Source: Oxytricha trifallax
Lineage: Eukaryota; Ciliophora; Spirotrichea; Sporadotrichida; Oxytrichidae
Length of the DNA: 64,000 nucleotides
Assembly: GCA_000711775.1 (NCBI GenBank)
Contig: ARYC01001126.1
Location: forward strand, 1-64,000
Direction of reading: 5' to 3'
Shown: positions 10,209 through 19,521 of the stretch, in pieces
Layout of the letters: the number at the start of each line of letters is the position of its first letter
How positions within the stretch are numbered: position 1 is the stretch's first letter
Notes under the pieces: generated by a model
The model's input: only the letters and a program-made list of their open reading frames with translations
What the model was told of the DNA's origin: nothing
Database searches by the model: none
Position numbers and translations under genes: made by a program

Positions 10209-11772
10209 TCACTCAAGGAAAGAACTACCTCTCCAGTCAATCCACTTAATTTCACCATCATTTGACTAATCATCTCCGATATCCTCTGGCACATCTTCAA
10301 TAGCACAACATTATTAAATTTTATTTTGTTTTTTTTATGAATCTTATAGTTAATATCAATTTCAATCATTAAGTTTGAATGTTTTGAGTAGCTGGTCTTG
10401 TGTATTTGAGCTTGCTTTAATCGAAAACATCTCCATCGTATTCTCTGATCCACTGATCTATTTTACCAGATTTCCCATCAATGTTGAATACTCTAGCTCC
10501 CATATCTAATTCTCTCTAACCTCCGTAACCACTCTTTCTTCCATAGACTAGTTAAATTCCCTTAAAATTTGTTGAGAAATCGTTTAAGGCATCTCCTCCG
10601 CATGAAATCAAACCTACTCTATGGGAGTTGAATGCAGCATAAAAATAATGTTAGCGATTTGAAAATTCGTTTGAAAAGATTAAAGCTTTATTTAAAGTAA
10701 ATACATAATTAAAGCAGCATCAAATATGCCAGTGTTGTCTGCTTAGCAGCATATTTCAAATATAATTCATAATTAAATAGACCGAAAAAAATAAAAATAA
10801 AAATACAATTTTCCATACTTGTTACTGGAAGTTACCGAAGAGATCTTGAGTATTAGCAGCAGTCATGTATTCTTATAATGGATAGGTTGTGAATAGTAAA
10901 TCAGAGAATCCCTTGTTCTTGGGAATTTAAAAAAAAACTAATATAATTTATAATTTTAGCTGCTTCTTCATTAAACCATTCTACACTTTCTTTGGAAATA
11001 CAAGACTTTCCTTGCTTGATTCCATAGCAGTCTTGGCCACCTAATGAGTCTATTATCCATAAGTTAAATGCAACAATTTAAATCATTTTTAAAATTGTGT
11101 AAATAAGTATATATATCCTTTTTTAGATAATTTAGCAACATCCTTTAAGTCATGTGTCATTATTGGAATTCTGCCAGTATATAAGCCGAGTTTCTCTGGA
11201 TTAGGATTATTAAGCCCTGAAAATAAAGCAATTTTAGTATTCATATTTTTGAATTAAAATATTACTTATGAAAAATTAGTTTTTATATAGAAAACGAGAG
11301 TGAATCTCCCTCAGGATCGAGTTCAAGACCAATTTCTTGCTCCTGATCAAACATATATTGTCTGTCTACTTCATTTCCTGGCCTATCTTGTCCGCCTGTG
11401 GATACCCATGGTATCTTTGTAATTTAGAGATATTACACAGCCTCTTGAAACCTGTTTGTATAAGAATCCTCCATAAATGGAGAAACTGTATCTCCTGTCA
11501 ATACCACGAAGTCTGGCTGCTCGTTGTCAATCACATTTTAGATGTTTAACATGGTGAACGCGTAGTTATATTTTAATGAATATAACTTTTTCACATATAA
11601 AATGACAAATCATTACAAAAAAATTGATTAAGTTTGTGCCTGAGTTATCAACATAGAGATTGCTGAACTGCACAATCTTAAAACTGCCATCATCTCTCAA
11701 TGAAGGGGTAGACTGAGAATTCACAAAGCCAATAACTGAAAGTGAAAATTGAAGAATACTTAAAAATCTCAT
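10209..11772 (-). CDS. Secreted purple-acid-phosphatase-like protein with degenerate active site (copy B)
   Basis: A 369-residue model starting MRFLSILQFSLSVIGFVNSQ, a clear signal peptide. Seven IESs (79, 80, 64, 28, 65, 71 and 67 bp) total 454 bp; the remaining 1110 nt are exactly 370 codons. Every junction lies on a pointer repeat and matches copy A. Ligand motifs are even more eroded than in copy A: FSNLYVD (Asp to Asn), LTGDTV (kept), STGGQD in place of GNHD, FTTYPLQEY without His, and CGGDALND in place of GHDHxND. I infer a secreted, non-catalytic binding protein of the metallophosphoesterase fold, or an enzyme with unusual chemistry. The order of its eight coding segments is not scrambled. 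Confidence 0.85.
10299..10377. other. IES, pointer AAT
   Basis: A 79 bp IES. Removal gives TQNIEDVPEDIG and reaches the stop at 10209. The pointer is short, so the exact limits are less sure. Confidence 0.7.
10634..10713. other. IES, pointer GCAGCAT
   Basis: An 80 bp IES between GCAGCAT repeats at 10634 and 10714. Removal gives ADNTGIFDAAFNSHRVG, matching AGNTGFYKAAIDSKKVG in copy A. Confidence 0.95.
10750..10813. other. IES, pointer CATA
   Basis: A 64 bp IES between CATA repeats at 10750 and 10814. Removal gives GNFQQQVCCQAD, matching GNCGQQVCCQAG in copy A. Confidence 0.93.
10924..10951. other. IES, pointer AATTT
   Basis: A 28 bp IES between AATTT repeats at 10924 and 10952. Removal gives EAAKIPKNKGFSDLLFTTY. 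Confidence 0.88.
11070..11134. other. IES, pointer GCAACA
   Basis: A 65 bp IES between GCAACA repeats at 11070 and 11135. Removal gives HDLKDVAFNLWIIDSLGG. Confidence 0.88.
11219..11289. other. IES, pointer GAAAA
   Basis: A 71 bp IES between GAAAA repeats at 11219 and 11290. Removal gives GDSLSFSGLNNPNPEKLG. Confidence 0.88.
11564..11630. other. IES, pointer AGTT
   Basis: A 67 bp IES between AGTT repeats at 11564 and 11631. Removal gives NSGTNYAFTMLNIQNVID. Confidence 0.88.
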
Positions 11773-12429
11773 TAAAATTCAAGTAAATTTGTATATTATT
11801 ATAATTTTTAATGTATATATTTACATTTATCTTATTTCAATAGAATTTAAAACTATTTCAATGGAAATAATAAAATAAATTCAATAAATTTTAATTATAA
11901 AGTAGTACACAATGAATTCTAAATTGATAAAATCTATTAATTATTAAATATAAGGAAGGTCAATATTCTATGTTTCACAAAAGAATTACTCTTCAAACTC
12001 CTTCAAAAAGAAATAGTCTGAAATTCATATTAATACACTTATATAATGATTATTAAGAACCATTTCCATTATATAATTTTATAACTATTTTCTTTATGAT
12101 GGAAATAGTTTCATATTTTTAAAAAATATTTACCTGATATCTTTTTGTACAGAAAAATTATATAATTAAATTTCATAAATAAATCAAGAAAATTTAAGCA
12201 TATATACATAAAATCAAAGTAGCTTTTTAAGAATTTTAATAAGAATTTGAAGCGTTAAATATAGGTATCAATATTGATAGTTCATTTAAACTTGCTGCTA
12301 ATTCATTTATACTTGATGCGAGTCTACTTATAATTGCTATTATTCCAATTAAACTTGTGGTTAGTTCAATTAAACTTAGGGTTGACTCATTTAGACTTGG
12401 GGTTAACCCATTTGAACTGGCTAGTTCAT
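11773..12429. other. AT-rich intergenic region
   Basis: The gap between two same-strand genes. Apart from the tandem repeat at 12256-12446 it is plain AT-rich sequence; I see no further gene or conserved element. Confidence 0.5.
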
Positions 12430-12446
12430 TCAAACTTGAGGTTAAT
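12256..12446. repeat. Degenerate 21-22 bp tandem repeat
   Basis: About eight to nine diverged copies of a unit near AGTTCATTTAAACTTGAGGTT. The last copies overlap the final codons and stop (12430) of the arrestin-like gene. One minus-strand frame through the array reads as a 7-residue repeat of SLNELTT type, but it is not in the arrestin frame. Confidence 0.75.
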
Positions 12447-13872
12447 TAATTTGAATTGCACTTGGATCAAATAGCATGAAATATTTGTCATAGTAAACTG
12501 GGTTGAAATCAGGAGGACTCTGGATCTGGAACTGCTATAGGTCCATTTATGATAAAATAGTGATGGGAATAAGCACATTCGGCTATTAACTGCAGCAGGT
12601 ACATCCTTCAAAGTCGCATCTAACACCCAAGAAATATTCATTTTTCAAATGTTTTGAATTCACTTATGGCTACAGTTAGCTAAGGAAAAACATTTTAAAT
12701 TGATTTGTAAACTAAAATTTTATACATGGCCTCATCTGATCTCATCTTGAAAGTTCCATCTTTTTTCTTATCTTACCCTACATCATACTTAATTGTGCTG
12801 AGCGGAAGGTCAAATTGCTTGATTTCAGGTTTTGAATGCCTAGCCTCGAGTCCAGTTTCGTTCTTAGTTGACAGATTGTAAATGGTTGAATAGGTATCCC
12901 ATCCTGCATGAATAGAGATATGCTACTCTACAACAAATCGAACTTAATTCATTCTTAAAGTACACTTTGAATTGTCTAAGGTAACTTAGGCTCTACAGTT
13001 CTCATTTGGGTAGAACACATTTTTCTCAAAGAAAACGTCAAGCTTGGATGTGCCTTGATTTATACAACAACAAGTAGTCAGTTATCTCTCACAAACTAAT
13101 TAAATTTAAAGATCAATTATTTAATCAAGGATTTTCAACTAAACTAAAAAAAAGGAAATAATTTAAACCTTATTGATGTGCTATTGCTGCTGAATTACGG
13201 GTTCTCTTACTTAAACAATTTATTTGTATTTCATTAAATTGTCACTTTTCTTGTTTTTTAAGTAAGCCTTTATATAAATTCAACTTATTTCAAACAATTA
13301 AGATTTAATAAAATAAAATTTATTTTAAAATTAATAAAGCAGCCTTAACAAAATACTTTATCTTCATTTCTGGTTTCTCAAATCTAGTCCTATCACAGAA
13401 CTAAATGCTAGACGTGATAAAATTAATTATTATGATTATTTTGTTTATATTCTTGATACCTTGTGGAAGAGGAAAACTAAATGGAATGGCATAGTCACCA
13501 GGATTTAGAATGCTCACACTGAACACGAAGCAAGGGCTCTCTTAATTAAAATATGTGTGGCTGTGATGTCTGTGCTCTACATGCGTTTCATTCATTGTTA
13601 TGAACTTTATAATCATATAACAAATCCAAACTTTATAATGATTGTCTCTATGTACTGTTTTGTAGAAAGAACCCTTCTCATAACCTTTAGACTGTAGTAT
13701 AATTCTATCCACTTCCATGGGAACCATGGTACGCAAATATATAGTGCCTTCCACTGTTTCTCCTGGTAAGTAGCATGGCTTGCTCAATTGAATTAACTAA
13801 ATAAAAATTTATCTTATTCAATAATTGAATAAACATATATCCATTTCCTTGTTTCACATAATTGTTCCCCAT
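12430..13872 (-). CDS. Arrestin-domain (alpha-arrestin-like) protein
   Basis: A 397-residue model after removal of five IESs (12692-12716, 13093-13164, 13265-13340, 13415-13453, 13786-13822); the remaining 1194 nt are an exact multiple of three. The N-terminal arrestin fold has YLPGETVEGTIYLRTMVP, GYEKGSF, LNPGDYAIPFSFPLPQGI and PEMKIKYFVKAYL. The C-terminal fold has CCCINQGTSKLDVFFEKNVF, YPNENCRAQV, NQVRFVVEQ and then FLGVRCDFEGC before PNVLIPITIL. This order and spacing are those of the arrestin N and C domains. Alpha-arrestins act as adaptors in endocytosis and ubiquitin-dependent trafficking of membrane proteins; no PPxY motif is visible in the short tail. A further 26 bp plus 4 bp may also be removed near 13590-13640. 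Confidence 0.88.
12692..12716. other. IES, pointer ATTTT
   Basis: A 25 bp IES between ATTTT repeats at 12692 and 12717. Its removal changes phase by one and links EAMYK to MFFLSQLQPQVNSKHLKNE, leading into the second arrestin fold. Confidence 0.85.
13093..13164. other. IES, pointer AAAC
   Basis: A 72 bp IES between AAAC repeats at 13093 and 13165. Removal gives QQHINKVCERQLTTCCCIN. Confidence 0.9.
13265..13340. other. IES, pointer AGCCTT
   Basis: A 76 bp IES between AGCCTT repeats at 13265 and 13341. Removal gives KYFVKAYLKNKKSDNL. Confidence 0.93.
13415..13453. other. IES, pointer TGATA
   Basis: A 39 bp IES between TGATA repeats at 13415 and 13454. Length is a multiple of three, so the frame stays open either way, but removal restores normal arrestin spacing (LPQGITSSIQFCDR). 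Confidence 0.8.
13786..13822. other. IES, pointer AATTGAAT
   Basis: A 37 bp IES between 8 bp repeats AATTGAAT at 13786 and 13823. Removal links the start MGNNYVKQGNGYMFIQ to LSKPCYLPGE in phase. Confidence 0.93.
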
Positions 13873-14132
13873 TTCTTATTTTTTTAAAATACTTTAAAAA
13901 TAATGTGTTCTGTTGAATTAATAACAAATTTTAATTTGAAAAAAAACAAACTTTTCTTTACTTTTAGCTTTTCCATTTTAATAGAAATAATTCCAATACT
14001 TTAAATAATTTCTAATATTGAGACTAGATATTATAAGATAATCAATGATTTAGTAATTAATAGTTATATATTAATTATAATTTATATGACTAAAATTCGA
14101 ACATCATAATGATTCTTAATTAATTATTTATT

Positions 14133-15356
14133 TCATAAGTAAGGTAAATTACCATCAAGCCAATAATCAATATCCACTATCTTCCACCCTTACGAGTTTA
14201 TCAAATCAAATTAATCCCCTTATAATTTCTCATTTCTCTAGTAAATATTGTTTAGGTAAAATTGCTTTTAATCTTCTAAATTTTCCTGTTTGCTTGATTC
14301 AAACTCTTTTCTTTTTGAGTAAATAAATAATAATTATAGAAGGATATATAATATATTTGGTATATTGAAAAATTTTAAATTAGAGTTAATTTTGGACTTT
14401 GATGAGGAACTTAAGAATTTAGCAGCCTTATCTAAATTGAGGTTTTGATATTACTCTGGCTTAAATGTGTAAGAAGATTCCTAGTCATTTTTAATTTTTT
14501 CTTCATTCTTTTACTTATTAAAATAAATTTAGTGAATCAAATCTTTATTCTATTCTAGAGTTAATGAGTCTATTAGCATGGGAGAATTTTTAAGTTTAAA
14601 ATTTTGACATTCAAAAGTAACGATTCTAGTCTCCGTTTAGTTCACTTATTCTGAAATATCATTATTAAAATTTGATCCATAAAGGGAATAACAATTTTCT
14701 TGAGATTTGCCATTTAAATTTTACGAGGTCTTTGAAATTTTTAGCTTTAAATTGGTATCTATTAAGCAATGAGCTCTAAGTACTCTTTATTTCCCAAACA
14801 AACTTAAGATCGATTTAAATTATTTAATAAAATAAATAATATATTCTCTTTTACTCATTATAATCTATCTTTTGACACTTGCATTTCCAAAGAAATAAAT
14901 TCGCTTAAAGTCACTGCTATCTGCCTAACTCATCCCTCTGTTTTATTTATTTACTTTGGCCAATAAACTCTCATATATTAATAAAGAATCCATGTTTAAG
15001 TAAGGATTTAACTTATTTGAGTTTTAACTACTGCTTAAATTATCAAGAGTACTCTGAATTTCGTATTAGTCTTTATTGTTGGATATAAGTTATAGTTAGT
15101 TATCAAGGCACTTTCCAAGTGTTTATTAATCACATAACTAATTAATGGTGGACTAGTTCTAATCTCTTATAGCTTTTATTAATAGTAAATAAGCTAGCTC
15201 AAAGGAAAACGCTACTTCAGGACCAAGAATCCTGGAATTTACTAAAATATCATCAGATTCTCTACCTATGTATTTTTTATAAGCTTAATTTATATCTAGA
15301 GGTGTAGTTCTGAAAGGAAATTACAATTGATGCCCTTTTTACAAAATTCTTTTCAT
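14133..15356 (-). CDS. Possible TIM44-like mitochondrial protein
   Basis: One uninterrupted frame of 407 residues from MKRILQKGHQ to TGA; no intron or IES is required. The start is basic and amphipathic (MKRILQKGHQLQFPFRTTPL), as expected for mitochondrial import. Residues about 45-100 (LGPEVAFSFELAYLLLIKAI, then RDQNQSTINQLCDQQTLGKC) resemble the start of the TIM44/mL45 fold, in which a helix pair precedes a mixed beta region, and the C-terminus contains GWKIVDIDYWLDGNLPY. The likeness is by eye only and could be wrong. It lies between the arrestin-like gene and the coiled-coil gene, with gaps of about 260 and 110 bp. Confidence 0.6.
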
Positions 15357-15466
15357 CTTTTATTAATGAAATTATTTATAATCACTAGTTTGTTCAATCT
15401 TTAGTAATCTGTACTATCTTTAAAAAGGTTTTCATTTAAAACAATAATGAATTAAAGTAAGGTAAA

Positions 15467-18400
15467 TCAAATATCAATGTTTTTATGTCTGCTAACAACT
15501 ATATAAAGCAACTATCTAAACAAATTCCATCCTTCATTTGTTTGATCTTGTTGTTCTGACAAACTCCCTGATGGAATGACTTGGCATGTCTTAATGAATT
15601 TCTAATTTCCAGTCAAGAAAATCATCTAAGCTTCTGTTTTCTGTGAATTTTCATCTTAAGCAGCAACTTCCAAATTTTCAACTTAGTTTACAAAAGATTT
15701 TCTGGTTAGAGTGACTTTCTCCATGATTAAGTTATACAGTTAATTGATTTCTTTCAAGTCACTCTCAACAGAAGAAAAGAAGCTTGCCATTATTTTGAAG
15801 TTCCTTTCTAAAATAAAAGCTGAAGATAAAGGGTCTTTCAAAAGCTTGGTACCTGGCACGATACTTTTTGGGATATTTATTTTTGAGGAGCCTCCTCCTA
15901 TAAATTGAGAGCCTAATTTCAAGTTATTATTCGGAGTTCCATTGTTAGCTGGACTGAATTTAGAAGTTTATTTCACTGCTCCACTAATTTGCGACTAATT
16001 TTAACTTTTCTTCTCCTCTTCCTTATTAGAGTTATTCCAATTTGAATCTATAACATTCATCTTTTCAAGTTCTTTGACATAGATCCAAGCTTTGTGCTTC
16101 ATAGTGTATTCTTTTACAAAAGCAGTAGAATGAATCCAGGGTAGCATTGTAATTACGACATCTTCTCTTGTAAAGTAACTGTCTTCAAGATTAGTTATTA
16201 GATATGTAAAGGCACCTTCTATCCATTTCTCTGATTTGTTATAAAGAGCAATTTTCACTGAAGTCTCAAAATCCTTGTATAATATGTCACAATAATTATT
16301 GAATTCTAGAATCTTAAGAGCTGAAAGAATTTAATCTACTTAATTCAATCTAATTTTAACGAATTCCATTAATCTTAGATCAATTTTAAATGACTTAAAA
16401 TAATTAAAATTAAGGTTTACACAAATTCTTAAGAAGACATCGATGTTTATGTATTTATCATCTTAACTATTCTGCTTTCTAGAGCTTGCTTATATTCCTC
16501 CAGGTTTTAAACTAGAATTTTACTATTATAAATAACTCATTTTTTTAGATTTAGGATCATTAAATATCATTTGATCTTCAAGGAATTCTTAGAATGGAGT
16601 GTCTAAGTTCGAAAAATGTTCGTTAACATTAAATCCTTCTTCAATCATTATTTGTAAAAAGATGTTTTTGGATTCATTATAGTTAATAACAACTCCATTC
16701 TAAAATCTTTAGGATCCATCACAATTTATATCAGGTAAAAATGGGGTACACCCATTTCTGATCGTATGAACAAGTTTTAGATAGATTCTCAAAGTATCGA
16801 TAGACTCTAATTGCTTCTCATAAAGTAAATCACTTTTCTTATCTCTGTTCCTGTTAAGACCTTTTTATATGTGTACACCACAAAAAATTAAGAATGTTCT
16901 AAATCTTTCATGAATCGGTTCGTAATTAATCAAACTTTTAATAAAATCTTGGAGTAAAGCTTCTGCCACCTTTTTAATTCCAAACTTTACTAAGAACCAT
17001 TAAATGACAAAATCTCTCATGCTTTAAATTGGTTTACCTTCTCTGAATTCCTCCATGTCAGTTTTAATCTTATCAATATATAGCAAGTTGATTAGCCCTT
17101 AAACCCATTCCTTTGACTGTACAACAGCTTTAGCTCCTGAACTCATAATTGCTTTTGTTGCTTGCTATTGATTCATCATAGTACCTTATGACTAATTCTT
17201 TTGCTCAACTTTTGTTGTAGGTATTTTCTTCTGACTTGTTCCATGAATTACATCCTCAAACAAATTACTAAGCTTAGTAACGGGTGGCTTTGGCCTAGTA
17301 TGATATTTCATTTTTTCTTCAAGCTCCATTTTACATTACACTTCTACACTTGCATGCTTCTTGCTTGTCAATTTTAAAAGAGACTCTTTAAGTTTTCTAA
17401 TTTCATCCTTCTTTTTTCTAAGACGATCAAAAGCTTATAGCTTTTCTTTAGTTTCTTTCTCAAGCTCATCGTTTAATAACTTCTGTCTCGAAGAATAAAG
17501 GGATTCTAAGTGATTATCTTATTAGAAGTTAGTCTATTCAATTTTCTCTTTCAAAGCATCAGACAACTTGCATATCTCCTAATTGTCAAAGTATGCTTTT
17601 TGAAGCTACTCATGAGCTTTTCTTCGATGATGTTCCATTTCCTTCTCTAAATCATCAATCTTTTACTTTGCACTAATAATCTTCTTCTCTTATGAATGAA
17701 TGAATTCATAAAACTCATCTAATAGTTTAGCTTATTTAAGAGCAAGTTCTTGATCTGCAACCTACAGTTAGCATTTAGTTTGATGAAATTCTGTCATTAA
17801 TTGCTCTTCAGTTATTTTCCCTTTACCAAATAGATCATAATCCTACATCCCCTTGTTATCCTTTACTATTTTAATCGCGTCTATAAAATTTTATACTTGA
17901 CCTTTTAATTTAATGCTATCGATATTTGTCCTTTCTTAGCTCTCTCTTAGTTTCCAATTATATTGCTATACTATGTCTATTTTCCTATTCATCAACAGAT
18001 GAAGGAGGCTGACAAATTAAGACTCTCTCTTATTAATCCCTTCCTTTTATTGAACGTAATATCTAAAAATTTGATCTATTTAGCTTTAGTCTCTTACAAC
18101 TTCTTCATTGAATTCATCTAAGTTCAAGTCATTCAAGTTTTGAGACTTCTCAATCTTTAATAATTAAATGAAGTATAAAAAATCTTATTTATTTAAATGT
18201 CCTGTTGCTCTTTTAATGCGAGAAGCTGCTCCATTTATTTAGAGAAATCAATCTTGTCATTTTCCTAAAATTTACTGGGCTTTAATTTTGCATTTTATAG
18301 AAGCATATCTCCCGCAAATTTTATGGGAATCGGGTCTTATAGTTATATATTAGAAACTTTGCTAAGATAGTTTGATTAAGTCTGTTAAAATTATTAATTT

Positions 18401-19521
18401 TTGATTTCTTTCTTGATTGTTTTTTCTACAATTTTATTAATGTAATATTAATCGCTTTGATTATCAGAAAGCTGTTAAACTTAAGTCTTTTAAAATATGC
18501 CTTCTCTGCTTGTAATTAAATTTCCAGACATTAATCTTTCATCAATAAATTTAATTAAGAATGTATTTTTATCATAAACAGTTTTGAAATCAAATTGTCT
18601 TTTCGTTTAATCTGGAGTCGATGAAATATTAGCTCTTAAATTTTTAATGGTCCCACCTAGTTCTTAATTGTTTCTTTGAGTTAATGAACCTAATTAAACA
18701 CTTTCACTGTGTCTAAATGCATGTATTTTAGTTTGGTGAAGTTGATCCCTTAAATCCAGAGTGGCATTAGGGTTTTTCTAAAATATCTTAAGCTTTTCTT
18801 AATCTTTATTGGTCAGTGCAACTCTTTATTAACTCAAAGAACTGCCAATTAATAGACGTTGAGATTGACTACTGGATAGTCCTCTATTCAAAGGATCCCA
18901 AACTTTTACCTAATCTTTACCTCGTTTTTTAAGGATTTTAGATAGTAATTGATTTTGGTTATCTGAGAGCAGCTTGAAAATCGCTTATGCTTCAGGTTCT
19001 TATCTCGTTCTTGCTGTTAAGTTGTAATTCTTATGTTGAGTATATAAACATAAAAAATAAAGAAATTTAATCTCTGTCACTGTGAATATCTTAGATCTTG
19101 TGGTAATCTCTCCTGATACTTCGATTATAAATAAATATTCATTAGGTAAATCTCATTTTCAGAGTGATCTAGTTTATTTAAAGTCAAAGGAGTTTAAATG
19201 CTATCTCTGTTTTTGTCTGATTTTATTTCTTCTAGGTTCAAAATAGATTTGTAATCCTCTCCAATTTTGTCATAAATATTGTTTTAATTTTCCTAAAAAA
19301 CTATAAAAACGATTTTAATCATACTAGAAATTTCAGCATGAACTTGACATAAAAGATTTAAATTAACAATTAAATGATTATAAATTAATCATCTTTGTAC
19401 CATTATGAGTTTATTTTCAATATGCTGTTGATGAATCTATAATAATGTTAGAATTTCATCATAAATAAATACTCTTTCTTTGCTTAATTAATCGACAAAT
19501 CTTTAATCGTGTGCAGCTCAT
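15467..19521 (-). CDS. Large coiled-coil protein, function unknown
   Basis: A 1275-residue model starting MSCTRLSKERVFIYDEILTL. Two introns (19293-19400, 19010-19080) and two IESs (19488-19506, 18152-18180) are removed; the remaining 3828 nt are an exact multiple of three. Residues about 430-640 form a coiled coil (KKIISAKQKIDDLEKEMEHH, EKLQAFDRLRKKKDEIRKL). The region after it is helical and ordered, with KFGIKKVAEALLQDFIKSLI and EKWIEGAFTYLITNLEDSYF; the tail is Ser/Gly-rich and then helical again. No signal peptide or membrane span is present. Such an architecture is common in cytoskeletal or ciliary proteins, but I cannot name a family. Its ATG lies about 50 bp below the tail of paralogue D, whose frame reads through into it. 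Confidence 0.78.
18152..18180. other. IES, pointer AATCTT
   Basis: A 29 bp IES between AATCTT repeats at 18152 and 18181. Removal gives QQDIQINKIEKSQNLNDLN in phase. Confidence 0.9.
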
